Shown here in pieces: positions 8,463-16,840 of a DNA stretch of 64,000 bases. The position numbers were made by a program, and so were the translations under genes. How positions within the stretch are numbered: the first letter of the stretch is position 1; each line of letters opens with the position of its first letter. The notes beneath the pieces are model-generated. The model saw only the letters and a program-made list of their open reading frames with translations, was not told where the DNA came from and searched no databases. The stretch is from Rhodoferax sp. (GTDB lineage Bacteria > Pseudomonadota > Gammaproteobacteria > Burkholderiales > Burkholderiaceae_C), in contig JARWZT010000003.1 of NCBI GenBank assembly GCA_029866205.1, positions 62,001 through 126,000 of the forward strand, in the 5' to 3' direction.

Positions 8463-9164
8463 ATGCCCGATAAACATCTTTCCACCCAATTCGACAGCGA
8501 GCTGACTTCCGTGTCTTCGCAGGTGATGGAACTCGGCGGTTTGGTTGAGTCGCAGATTCGCCAGGCGATTTACGCGCTGCAGCATTTCAACCTGGATGCA
8601 GCGCATGAAGTCACCGCCAACGAGACCCGCGTCAACGCCATGGAAATCGAGATTGACCGTGACTTGTCGTCCATCATCGCCCGGCGCCAGCCTACTGCGC
8701 GGGATTTGCGTTTGCTGATTGCGATATCGAAGACCACTGCCAACCTCGAGCGAGTAGGTGACGAGGCTGAAAAAATCGCTCGCATGGTGCGATCCATCAT
8801 TGAAAGTGGAGCCCCACGTTCGCTGCCTTCGCTGGAGTTGCGCTACGCAGCTGATCTGGCCTCGGGGCTTTTGAACAAGGCACTGGACGCCTTTGCCCGC
8901 CTGGACGTGAACGCGGCATTGACCATCCTGAAAGAGGACGACCTGATTGACAAGGAGTTTGATGGCTTTGTTCGCAAGCTCATTACCTACATGATGGAAG
9001 ACCCGCGCACCATTTCCCCCAGTCTCGATTTGCTGTTTTTGGCCAAAGCGATTGAACGTATTGGCGACCATGCCAAAAACATCGCCGAGTTCATCATCTA
9101 TGTGGTCAAGGGTGAGGATGTGCGCCACAGTTCCATCGACCGGATCGAGTCTGTCGTCAAATGA
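8463..9164 (+). CDS. phoU: Phosphate signalling protein PhoU
   Basis: PhoU couples the state of the Pst transporter to the PhoR kinase and restrains phosphate uptake. The 233-residue product has two homologous three-helix PhoU repeats. The metal-binding E/D motifs are seen in TTANLERVGDEAEKIAR and AKAIERIGDHAKNIAEF. The ATG at 8463 was chosen because AGGAG lies 7 bases upstream. It overlaps phoB by 4 bases (ATGA), so the sensor and regulator are translationally coupled. Confidence 0.96.
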   Translation: MPDKHLSTQFDSELTSVSSQVMELGGLVESQIRQAIYALQHFNLDAAHEVTANETRVNAMEIEIDRDLSSIIARRQPTARDLRLLIAISKTTANLERVGDEAEKIARMVRSIIESGAPRSLPSLELRYAADLASGLLNKALDAFARLDVNAALTILKEDDLIDKEFDGFVRKLITYMMEDPRTISPSLDLLFLAKAIERIGDHAKNIAEFIIYVVKGEDVRHSSIDRIESVVK

Positions 9165-9889
9165 GGACCATGCCCGCTGTGCTGGTGGTGGAAGATGAAC
9201 CCGCCATCGCAGAATTGATTGCGGTCAACTTGCGCCACAACGGTTTTCGACCGACGTGGGCCATGGACAGTATCAGCGCCCAGCGTGAGATTGACGCGGC
9301 GCTGCCCGATCTGATTCTGCTGGACTGGATGCTGCCCGGTGAAAGCGGACTCTCACTGGCTAAGCGTTGGCGTGCTGGCGAGCGCACTAAAGGTGTACCG
9401 CTGATCATGCTCACAGCCCGGGGTGACGAGGCGGACCGCGTAGCCGGGCTGGACGCGGGCGCCGACGATTACATTGCCAAGCCCTTCTCCACCAAGGAGT
9501 TATTGGCTCGGGTACGTGCGGTATTGCGGCGCCATAGTCCGGAGCAAAGTGGCGAGGCGATCGTGATTGCCGGTCTTAGTCTGGACTCGGCCACCCACCG
9601 TGTTTCGTTTGCCGATCAGCCCCTCAAGTTGGGACCAACGGAGTTCAAGTTGCTTCATTACCTCATGGGCCATGCCGAGCGCGTGCACAGCCGGGGCCAG
9701 TTACTGGACAAGGTATGGGGCGACCACGTTTACATCGAAGAACGCACGGTGGACGTACACGTCAAACGCCTTCGCGAAGCCTTGGGTGCCGCGGGGGTCA
9801 TGGTCGAAACCGTGCGCGGTGCTGGCTACCGTCTGACAGCCAAGCCCGCTGTGCCTGTGGCGGTGCTTGACAAAGCCAATGTGGCATAG
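9161..9889 (+). CDS. phoB: Phosphate regulon response regulator PhoB
   Basis: This is an OmpR/PhoB-family response regulator of 242 residues. The receiver domain has acidic residues in VVEDEP, the phosphoacceptor Asp55 in LILLDWMLPG, the switch residue in LTARGD and the conserved Lys in AKPFS. The C-terminal winged helix includes ERTVDVHVKRLREAL and ends GAGYRLT. The start at 9161 overlaps phoU; an alternative ATG at 9170 would shorten it by three residues. It is the likely factor that binds the Pho-box-like sites at 4467-4485 and 4545-4563. Confidence 0.96.
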   Translation: MRTMPAVLVVEDEPAIAELIAVNLRHNGFRPTWAMDSISAQREIDAALPDLILLDWMLPGESGLSLAKRWRAGERTKGVPLIMLTARGDEADRVAGLDAGADDYIAKPFSTKELLARVRAVLRRHSPEQSGEAIVIAGLSLDSATHRVSFADQPLKLGPTEFKLLHYLMGHAERVHSRGQLLDKVWGDHVYIEERTVDVHVKRLREALGAAGVMVETVRGAGYRLTAKPAVPVAVLDKANVA

Positions 9890-9904
9890 ATTGCCGCTTT
9901 TCGC

Positions 9905-11278
9905 GTGTTAGGCCGGCTCTTTTCGTTTGCCTTGTTTCAGGGCTGGGGTGCGGTGTTTGGCTGGTGGTTCAGTCGCAACTTCGTCTCTCCTTCCGCGCCG
10001 ACGCTCGTACCGATGGTGTTGAGCGCGCTTTTTGCGAGTTATCTCTGGCTGTTGCTGGACGTGGCGCTGGGCATGCGCGTATTGCGCTGGCTCAGCAGTG
10101 GCGACACGCTGCAAACTCCCGTGGCTTTTGGTCTCTGGGGGGAAATATCAGACCGTGTTCGGCGATTGGCGCGCTCCCGTGAGCGGGCGGTACAGCAGCG
10201 CGATGATCGCTTTCAGGACTTTTTGGCGGCGATGCAAGCGTCTCCCAACGGCGTCGTGCTGTTGGACGCAGACTTGCGAATAGAGTGGTGCAACCAGTCG
10301 GCCCAATCCCATTTCGGTCTGGACGGCACGCGCGACCTGCTGCAGCATTTTGGCAATTTGGTGCGTGATCCCGGCTTTGCGGCCTACCTGGCGACGGGTG
10401 ATTTCAAGGGGGATGTCCTCATGCCCGGGCGTGCCAGTACCTCCGCCAAACCGGTACGGCTGTCGGTGCATATGCATCCTTACGGGGAGAGTCGCACCCT
10501 GCTGCTGTCACGCGATGTCACCGCCGTAGAGCAGGCTGAAGCCATGCGCCGTGATTTTGTGGCGAACGTTTCGCATGAAATCCGTACGCCTTTGACCGTA
10601 CTTTCAGGCTTTGTTGAAACGCTGCAAAGCCTCAATCTGAATGAAGAGGAGCGTGCGCGCTACCTGCAGCTGATGGCGTTGCAGGCTGAGCGTATGCAGT
10701 CGCTGGTGAGCGATTTGCTGACGCTTTCGCGCCTGGAGGGGAGTCCGTTGCCTTCTGCCCAGGAGTGGGTGTCCATGGAGCCGATTTTTGAGCAATGCCG
10801 CCACGAGGCGAGCGAGCTCTCGCGCGTACTGTGGGGCCAGCCGCAGGGCCTCGAGTTTCACATCGCGCCCGATATTACGGTGGCGGGGTCGGTCGTGGAA
10901 CTGCACAGCGCCTTGTTGAACTTGATCGGGAATGCCGTGCGCTACACGCCCGAGGGCAAAAATATTTATGTCCGTTGGCAGGCGCAAGCGGACGGTGGTG
11001 CCGAATTCACGGTGCGTGACGAAGGCGTTGGAATTGCAGCAGAACAAATTCCTCGTCTCACCGAGCGCTTCTACCGCGTGGACCGAAGCCGATCCCGTGA
11101 AACGGGTGGTACCGGCCTGGGTCTGGCCATTGTCAAGCATGTGACGCAGCGCCATGGAGCGGAGCTGTCTATCTCCAGCCTGCCTGGTCAGGGCTCCACC
11201 TTCACGATCCGTTTTCCTGCTTCCCGAGTCTGCTTGCCCAAACCATCAGGCTTGGCCAACCTTACTGACGCTGCATAA
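9905..11278 (+). CDS. phoR: Phosphate regulon sensor histidine kinase PhoR
   Basis: This 457-residue kinase has two hydrophobic N-terminal segments (residues about 5-22 and 34-58) and a PAS-type domain at about 105-205. The dimerisation/phosphoacceptor site is FVANVSHEIRTPLT (His224). The ATPase domain has an N-box around NLIGNAVRYTPEGK, then DEGVGIA and a TGGTGLGLAIVKH G2 box. It starts with GTG, 15 bases after phoB. Its last 17 bases overlap the convergent membrane-protein gene at 11262. Confidence 0.95.
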   Translation: MLGRLFSFALFQGWGAVFGWWFSRNFVSPSAPTLVPMVLSALFASYLWLLLDVALGMRVLRWLSSGDTLQTPVAFGLWGEISDRVRRLARSRERAVQQRDDRFQDFLAAMQASPNGVVLLDADLRIEWCNQSAQSHFGLDGTRDLLQHFGNLVRDPGFAAYLATGDFKGDVLMPGRASTSAKPVRLSVHMHPYGESRTLLLSRDVTAVEQAEAMRRDFVANVSHEIRTPLTVLSGFVETLQSLNLNEEERARYLQLMALQAERMQSLVSDLLTLSRLEGSPLPSAQEWVSMEPIFEQCRHEASELSRVLWGQPQGLEFHIAPDITVAGSVVELHSALLNLIGNAVRYTPEGKNIYVRWQAQADGGAEFTVRDEGVGIAAEQIPRLTERFYRVDRSRSRETGGTGLGLAIVKHVTQRHGAELSISSLPGQGSTFTIRFPASRVCLPKPSGLANLTDAA

Positions 11279-12950
11279 GCCAGGTTGCATCGTCCGCATC
11301 CGCAGGGTGTTGCACCAAGGCTTTGGCCTTCCAGATCGTTGGGTCTACCGTGGGGGGTACACCACGGCCGGCCACAGGGCGCACGAGTAACCAGCCGCAG
11401 CGCACCAAGGGCTCGCCCGCCACCAGCGGCAGCCGTCCGTACCACTGCAAGGCTGCAATCTGGCCGGTGCCCAGCCCTTGGACTTCAACACAAGCAGGGG
11501 TGTCAATTTGCGCTGTGACGCGTTTCACAAAAATGGTGTACCCCTGCGTGTAGTCCAGCAAAGGGAGCCATAAGGTCATCAGGAGCAGCCAGCACCAGAC
11601 AGCTCCCCCAGCGGGCAAAGCCAAACTTTTCCAAAGTGCACTGCGCTGACGGCTGGTACGCCAACGTACCAGCGCGGCCCAAAGCGCTGTGGCCAGCAGT
11701 GCCAGCGCGACCGTAAGCAATGAAAACTCTGAGACAAATCCTGGTGCCAGTCGTGCCACATTGGCTGCAGGTTGGCTGGGGAATCCTGTTTGCATGGCGA
11801 ACCAAACCACCCAGATGGTCAGGCCACAGCCCGAAAAAAAGAGCAAAGTGAACCAATCCACCAGCGAGGCCATTTGACGCTGGAGCGTGGGCAGCGCAAA
11901 GGCCGCCAGGCTGGCCATCGCAGGCAAGATCAGCAGCAGCGTACGGTCCGAAGATCCGGTAAAAAGTGTGGCCAGCAATGTCACGCTGGTCATCCAAAGC
12001 GGCAATGCAATATGCCGGCTGCCAATGTGGTGGCGCCACCGAACCACGGCCCAGCATGCAAATGGCCACGCTGGCCAGGTAAACCAGACCAGCAACTGCA
12101 GGTATCCGTTCCAGTCAATCCACAGCGCTTGTGGGGCAATGATTTTCCAATGCCACAGCTTCAAGACCGTTGCCAATGCTGCGCTGTACAAGCAGGCAAG
12201 CAGCAGCGTCAACGCATCGCGGCGGTCTCGCAGCACGGAGGCTGCACCGCTCTGCGATCGCCCGCCCAAAGTAATGACGACCGCGGATCCCAGGCCAAAG
12301 AAAAAGGCCAATACCGGGGCGCCACTCAAGGTCAAGCCCGCAAGTCCCAGCACCGCGGCGGCTCCTGCCAGGCGCGGGCGGTAGGGCATGGCACTGACGC
12401 CGTAGAAATAAAGACCCGCAAACCCCAGCTTGGCCAATGCCGGCGTGACTTCGTGACCCAGCTGCGCCAGGCCCAGGCAAGCCAAAAAGGCCAGCAAGCC
12501 ACCATCGGCCACCGTGCGGGCGTAGTCATTGGGCTGGGCCTGGCCTCCAAAGGCAAAGGCAACCGGTTGTGCTTGTGGGCTTTTTGCCAAGTAGTACGTG
12601 CCGTACCACGTCGCAGTCATGGCCAGTGCCAGCAACAACACAAACGGAAGCCGGACAAGCCAGAGCGCGGTTTCGGTGTTGGGGGCGAGCTGCAACATCC
12701 ATGCACCTAGCCAGTAGGGCAGCAAAGCACCGTATTCAGAGGTCAGTCCCAGCAGCGTCGGATGCCACCAATGGGAGCGGCCTGCAGCCAAATCGGCCAT
12801 GAATCCCATCGCCGCCATGTCATCACTCTTCCACCCGCCGCGCCCGAGAAATCCAGCGAAAACATAAATGCAACACAGCCCCAACAGCGCTGCACGGGGC
12901 AAGCGCTTCACAGCGGACTGGCTCACGACGGCAGGTGTAGTGGTTTGCAA
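11262..12950 (-). CDS. Multi-pass membrane protein, GT-C-like (ArnT/PMT-type) glycosyltransferase candidate
   Basis: The 562-residue protein has about 10-12 hydrophobic segments. After the first one comes a loop with GRGGWKSDDMAAMGFMADL and then SHWWHPTLLG. This arrangement resembles the acidic catalytic loop of GT-C enzymes such as ArnT and protein mannosyltransferases. The C-terminal soluble part, from about residue 480 (YTQGYTIFVKRVTAQIDTPA), is probably periplasmic. Donor and acceptor cannot be read from the sequence. It is convergent with phoR, overlapping by 17 bases, and has no obvious operon partner. Confidence 0.7.
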   Translation of the reverse strand: MQTTTPAVVSQSAVKRLPRAALLGLCCIYVFAGFLGRGGWKSDDMAAMGFMADLAAGRSHWWHPTLLGLTSEYGALLPYWLGAWMLQLAPNTETALWLVRLPFVLLLALAMTATWYGTYYLAKSPQAQPVAFAFGGQAQPNDYARTVADGGLLAFLACLGLAQLGHEVTPALAKLGFAGLYFYGVSAMPYRPRLAGAAAVLGLAGLTLSGAPVLAFFFGLGSAVVITLGGRSQSGAASVLRDRRDALTLLLACLYSAALATVLKLWHWKIIAPQALWIDWNGYLQLLVWFTWPAWPFACWAVVRWRHHIGSRHIALPLWMTSVTLLATLFTGSSDRTLLLILPAMASLAAFALPTLQRQMASLVDWFTLLFFSGCGLTIWVVWFAMQTGFPSQPAANVARLAPGFVSEFSLLTVALALLATALWAALVRWRTSRQRSALWKSLALPAGGAVWCWLLLMTLWLPLLDYTQGYTIFVKRVTAQIDTPACVEVQGLGTGQIAALQWYGRLPLVAGEPLVRCGWLLVRPVAGRGVPPTVDPTIWKAKALVQHPADADDATWLMQRQ

Positions 12951-12965
12951 GGGGTGAAAGACTCA

Positions 12966-13001
12966 ATAAAAAAAGCAGCCAGGAAACCCAGGCTGCTTTC
13001 G
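12966..13001 (-). terminator. Rho-independent terminator of rpmE
   Basis: AAAGCAGCC (12972-12980) pairs with GGCTGCTTT (12991-12999). On the minus strand the stem is followed by a T7 run. It lies 37 bases beyond the rpmE stop and separates rpmE from the GT-C-like gene. Confidence 0.88.
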
Positions 13002-13035
13002 TGTAATGAAGACCGGACGCAAGCCCGGCGCAACC

Positions 13036-13302
13036 TTACTTGGCGGTCGTAACGCTGGTTTTTCCGAAACGATTGCGGAATTTTTCCACGCGTCCACCCA
13101 TGTTGTCCACCGACTTTTGCGTGCCCGTGTAGAAAGGGTGCGATTCGCTGGAAGTGTCAAGCTTGTACAGAGGCAACTCACGGCCGTCTTCCATCTTGAT
13201 CATTTCCTTGGTGTTTGCGCAGGAACGGGTGACAAACTTGAAATTGTTTGACAGGTCCATGAAGCAAACTTCGCGGTAGTTGGGGTGAATTCCAGCTTTC
13301 AT
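13036..13302 (-). CDS. rpmE2: Ribosomal protein bL31, type B
   Basis: This 88-residue large-subunit protein begins [16 protein letters not shown] and contains [22 protein letters not shown], typical of bL31. It lacks the paired CxxC zinc ligands of type A and has only two isolated cysteines, so it is type B (zinc-independent). The ATG at 13302 was chosen because it matches the universal MK(A/P)GIHP start; upstream codons are not family-like. In many bacteria type B L31 is repressed by Zur; no clear Zur box was identified here. It lies downstream of rho with its own terminator. Confidence 0.93.
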   Translation of the reverse strand: MKAGIHPNYREVCFMDLSNNFKFVTRSCANTKEMIKMEDGRELPLYKLDTSSESHPFYTGTQKSVDNMGGRVEKFRNRFGKTSVTTAK

Positions 13303-13416
13303 ATGTATATCCATCAGTTGCGCTAGCCGCATCAGGCCCTCGGGCAAACCATTGCCCAATTCAAAACCCAGTGTACTTGTCGCGTAAAGCCCGTAAGTAT
13401 AGCGCAGCGAGGCTTA

Positions 13417-14679
13417 TCAGCCGCCGCGGCGCATCATGTCAAAGAATTCGCTATTGGTTTTGGTGGCGCGCATTTGCTTGAGCACCATTTCCATGGCTTC
13501 GATTTCGTCCATGTTGTACAAAAACTGACGCAAGATACGTGTTTTTTGCAGAATATCGGGTGCCAACAGCAACTCTTCGCGTCGCGTGCCGCTGCGGTTG
13601 AGCTGGATCGACGGGAATACGCGCTTCTCATACAGGCGGCGATCCAGGTGGATTTCGGAATTGCCCGTGCCCTTGAACTCCTCAAAAATCACCTCATCCA
13701 TGCGGCTGCCGGTGTCGATCAGCGCCGTGGCGATGATGGTCAGTGAACCGCCTTCTTCGACATTGCGCGCAGCTCCCAAAAAGCGCTTGGGTCGCTGCAG
13801 GGCGTTGGAGTCCACGCCGCCCGTCAGCACTTTCCCGCTGGATGGCACCACGTTGTTATAGGCCCGGGCCAGACGGGTAATCGAGTCCAGCAGGATGACC
13901 ACGTCTTTTTTCAGTTCGACCAAGCGTTTGGCGCGCTCGATCACCATTTCCGCCACGTGCACGTGGCGCGAAGCCGGCTCGTCAAAAGTGGACGCAATCA
14001 CCTCGCCCTTGACGGTGCGCTGCATCTCTGTCACCTCTTCGGGGCGCTCGTCCACCAACAAGACCATCATGTGGCTGTCGGGGTAATTGGCGGAAATCGC
14101 GTGCGCGATGTGCTGCATCATCACCGTTTTTCCGCTCTTGGGCGGCGCAACCAGGAGGGCGCGTTGGCCTTTGCCGATCGGAGCAATGATGTCAATGATC
14201 CGGCCAGTGATGTTTTCATCGCTCTTGTTGTCCTGCTCCAGGCGCATTTGCACCTTGGGGAACAGGGGCGTCAAGTTCTCGAACATGACCTTGTGTTTGT
14301 TGCTCTCAGGCGAGTCGCCATTGACTTTGTCGAGTTTGTTCAGCGCAAAGTAACGCTCACCATCTTTGGGTGTTCGCACTTCGCCTTCAATCATGTCGCC
14401 GGTGTGCAGATTGAAGCGGCGCACCTGGCTGGGGCTGATGTAGATGTCGTCGGTGCTGGCGGTATAGCTGGTGTCTGGGCTGCGTAAGAACCCAAATCCA
14501 TCCGGCAAAATTTCGAGGACGCCGTCCGCAATGATTTGCTCCCCCGTGCGCGCGCGTTTCTTGATGATGGCGAACATCAACTCCTGCTTACGCATTCGGC
14601 CCGTGTTTTCAATTTCAAGCTCTTCGGCTTGTTTCAGGACTTCTGACACATGCAGTGCCTTGAGTTCATTTAAGTGCAT
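13417..14679 (-). CDS. rho: Transcription termination factor Rho
   Basis: Rho is the hexameric RNA-dependent ATPase helicase that terminates untranslated transcripts. The 420-residue product starts [14 protein letters not shown]. It has the N-terminal helix bundle, a cold-shock-like RNA-binding fold (about 48-120, with DGFGFLRS), Walker A in [12 protein letters not shown], Walker B near [16 protein letters not shown] and the [11 protein letters not shown] region. Length is normal for beta-proteobacteria. Its 265-base upstream gap holds the trxA terminator and an untranslated leader, where Rho autoregulation is known in E. coli. Confidence 0.97.
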   Translation of the reverse strand: MHLNELKALHVSEVLKQAEELEIENTGRMRKQELMFAIIKKRARTGEQIIADGVLEILPDGFGFLRSPDTSYTASTDDIYISPSQVRRFNLHTGDMIEGEVRTPKDGERYFALNKLDKVNGDSPESNKHKVMFENLTPLFPKVQMRLEQDNKSDENITGRIIDIIAPIGKGQRALLVAPPKSGKTVMMQHIAHAISANYPDSHMMVLLVDERPEEVTEMQRTVKGEVIASTFDEPASRHVHVAEMVIERAKRLVELKKDVVILLDSITRLARAYNNVVPSSGKVLTGGVDSNALQRPKRFLGAARNVEEGGSLTIIATALIDTGSRMDEVIFEEFKGTGNSEIHLDRRLYEKRVFPSIQLNRSGTRREELLLAPDILQKTRILRQFLYNMDEIEAMEMVLKQMRATKTNSEFFDMMRRGG

Positions 14680-14866
14680 GGAGTGGTTCCCGTGTGGGAG
14701 GTTGACCGAAGTTTCGGGGGTGACAAAAATTCAGGGGAAAGTCGGGAGGGTGCCGAAATGCAAGAGGCGACTCTTTGGCATTCGTGTTCGTCACCGGATT
14801 TGGGGCGACCATCTGAAGCAGATGCGGGAACCGGATAATTATGACAGGAAATCCGTGGGCAAAATA
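14680..14866 (-). other. Untranslated leader/promoter region of rho
   Basis: I see no convincing open reading frame between the trxA terminator and the rho start. By analogy with the long autoregulated rho leader of E. coli this may be a control region, but no specific hairpin or leader peptide could be supported. Confidence 0.35.
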
Positions 14867-14890
14867 AAACCGGGCGCACCCGGTTATTTA
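14861..14890 (-). terminator. Rho-independent terminator of trxA
   Basis: AACCGGG and CCCGGTT arms (within 14868-14885) surround a 4-base loop. On the minus strand the hairpin is followed by TTATTTT. It lies about 55 bases past the trxA stop. Confidence 0.8.
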
Positions 14891-14944
14891 TTCTGACCTG
14901 CATCAGGAAAGCGGCTCTGCCCATCCAGGGCGCCGAGCCGCCGA

Positions 14945-15274
14945 TTACATCTGCTCGTCAATAAAGGCCACGAGCTGTGATTTGCTCAGTGCGCCGACCT
15001 TGGTGGCGGCTAACTTGCCGTCTTTGAACAGCATCAGTGTTGGAATGCCGCGAATGCCGAACTTGGCGGGAATTTCCCGGTTTTCATCCACGTTCATTTT
15101 TGCGATTTGCAGTTTGCCTTCGTAGGCTACCGACACTTCATCCAGAATAGGGGCAATCATTTTGCAAGGACCGCACCATTCGGCCCAATAGTCCACCAGA
15201 ATGGGCTGCACTGACTGGAGCACATCGGCTTCAAAAGTGGCATCGGTGACATGCTTGACGAGATCGCTGGCCAT
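14945..15274 (-). CDS. trxA: Thioredoxin 1
   Basis: This cytosolic disulfide reductase of 109 residues has the active site WCGPC (Cys34, Cys37), the buried Asp in ILVDYWAEW, and the cis-proline in [11 protein letters not shown]. The ATG at 15274 (MASDLVKHV) gives the usual thioredoxin length; an upstream in-frame extension is not family-like. It is a single gene with its own terminator, transcribed away from the flavoprotein at 15428. The trxA-rho-rpmE order is common in Burkholderiales. Confidence 0.96.
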   Translation of the reverse strand: MASDLVKHVTDATFEADVLQSVQPILVDYWAEWCGPCKMIAPILDEVSVAYEGKLQIAKMNVDENREIPAKFGIRGIPTLMLFKDGKLAATKVGALSKSQLVAFIDEQM

Positions 15275-15427
15275 AAAAATTTCCTTCGGGATGGGTGGGA
15301 GCAGTAAGTTGAAATCAATTGTGACAGAAAGCAAGCAAGGGTCGGGCGAAAGCATCACTATGAACGATATAGAAAAAATTACCTGCAGGCGCTGCGCTGG
15401 CGCAGTCCAAAGTCAGGCGGCAGCCCA

Positions 15428-16690
15428 GTGACGCGTCTTGAACATCCTGTGGTTGTCATTGGGGGTGGACCTGCAGGTCTCATGGCTGCGCAGCAAATCA
15501 GTGAAGCAGGCCTTTCTGTGCATCTTTTCGATGCCATGCCGTCGGTGGGCCGTAAATTTTTGCTCGCCGGAAAAGGGGGGCTCAATCTGACGCACTCTGA
15601 GGAATCGGCCGCCTTTGTCAGCCGCTTTGGCTCGCGTCGGCCGCAATTAGAGCCCCTGATTCAAGACTTTGATCCTGCCGCAGTGCGCGCCTGGGCCCAG
15701 AGTTTGGGGGTGGAAACGTTTGTTGGAACCTCAGGCCGCGTGTTTCCGGTGGACATGAAGGCTGCGCCCCTTTTGCGCGCTTGGCTGGCCCGGCTGCGCC
15801 ACCCGGTCCGGGGGATGCCCGTTCACTTCCATATGCGCCACCGCTGGACCGGGTGGAACGGGGAGGGTGCCCTGACCTTTGATACGCCCAGCGGCGCGGT
15901 TGAGGTACATGCCCAGGCCGTGGTCTTGGCACTGGGTGGCGCCAGTTGGGCGCGTTTGGGTTCGGACGGCGCTTGGGTTGCGTCTTTGCAGTCGCGCGGT
16001 GTGGATGTATCCCCTTTGTTACCCGCGAATTGCGGTTTTGACGCGGCGGGTGGCTGGACCCCATTTTTTTCGGAGAAATTTGCGGGCCAGCCCTTCAAGA
16101 CCGTCGCACTCACCGTCATGGGCGATCAGGCCAATTCAGAGCCAATTTTTAAGCGCAAAGGGGAGTTTGTTGCCACCGCAACTGGCGTCGAAGGCAGTCT
16201 GATTTATGCCGCGTCGCAAGTGCTTCGAGATGGCCTTTCGCGCGAAGGGCGGGCTGATTTCTTGCTGGATTTGTTGCCAGATATGCCGTACGAGCGCGTG
16301 CTGGCCGAGGTTCGACACCCTCGTGGTTCGCGCTCGCTTTCGAGCCATCTCAAAAGTCGGCTGCACTTGGAGGGCATCAAGGCGGCTGTATTGCGTGAGC
16401 GTCTGCCCAAATCGAGTTTTGACGACCCTGCGGCACTCGCTGCGGGAATCAAGTCTCTGCCAATCTCATTAGAGGCGGCGCGCCCCATAGACGAGGCGAT
16501 CAGCAGTGCAGGGGGCGTTCGGTTCGAGGAACTTAGCGCTGAATTGATGGTTGAGCGCTTGCCCGGCTTGTTTTGTGCCGGTGAAATGCTCGATTGGGAG
16601 GCCCCCACCGGCGGTTACCTGCTCAGTGCATCACTGGCCACCGGGCGTCGCGCGGCGCACGGGGTGTTGGACTATCTGGGCGAAAAATGA
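15428..16690 (+). CDS. HI0933-like flavoprotein (TIGR03862-type FAD-dependent oxidoreductase)
   Basis: The 420-residue product has an N-terminal Rossmann FAD motif VVVIGGGPAGLMAAQ and the diagnostic GRKFLLAGKGGLNLTHSE segment of the HI0933/BaiN family. The C-terminal FAD contact is LFCAGEMLDWEAPTGGYLLSASLATGR. The GTG at 15428 gives a typical short N-terminus. Members are widespread; the substrate of this subgroup is not established. Its stop codon overlaps the 3' terminator region of the oppositely oriented 4.5S RNA gene. Confidence 0.88.
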   Translation: MTRLEHPVVVIGGGPAGLMAAQQISEAGLSVHLFDAMPSVGRKFLLAGKGGLNLTHSEESAAFVSRFGSRRPQLEPLIQDFDPAAVRAWAQSLGVETFVGTSGRVFPVDMKAAPLLRAWLARLRHPVRGMPVHFHMRHRWTGWNGEGALTFDTPSGAVEVHAQAVVLALGGASWARLGSDGAWVASLQSRGVDVSPLLPANCGFDAAGGWTPFFSEKFAGQPFKTVALTVMGDQANSEPIFKRKGEFVATATGVEGSLIYAASQVLRDGLSREGRADFLLDLLPDMPYERVLAEVRHPRGSRSLSSHLKSRLHLEGIKAAVLRERLPKSSFDDPAALAAGIKSLPISLEAARPIDEAISSAGGVRFEELSAELMVERLPGLFCAGEMLDWEAPTGGYLLSASLATGRRAAHGVLDYLGEK

Positions 16691-16696
16691 GGGGTT

Positions 16697-16789
16697 GACG
16701 AGCCTTACCCCGGCACTGGCTCCACAGTTAGGGCTGCTTGGTTCCCCACCTGACCCGGTTGGCCGCTTCACCATGCGAGGAGGCCCGTC
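16697..16789 (-). ncRNA. ffs: 4.5S signal recognition particle RNA
   Basis: On the minus strand the region contains GGTCAGGT, then GG-GGAA-CC (a GGAA tetraloop on a short stem), then AAGCAGCC. This is the conserved Ffh-binding domain of bacterial SRP RNA. The ends pair: GACGGGCCT (16781-16789) with AGGCTCGTC (16697-16705), including one G-U pair. A T5 run (minus strand, near 16685-16689) follows the 3' end and probably terminates it. With Ffh it targets nascent membrane proteins to SecYEG. Location next to dnaX is typical, though here it is on the opposite strand. Exact ends are estimated. Confidence 0.88.
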
Positions 16790-16840
16790 GCGGCAGATTG
16801 TAATGCCAGGCCTGTTTGTATGCACCCGTAGAATCACGCC

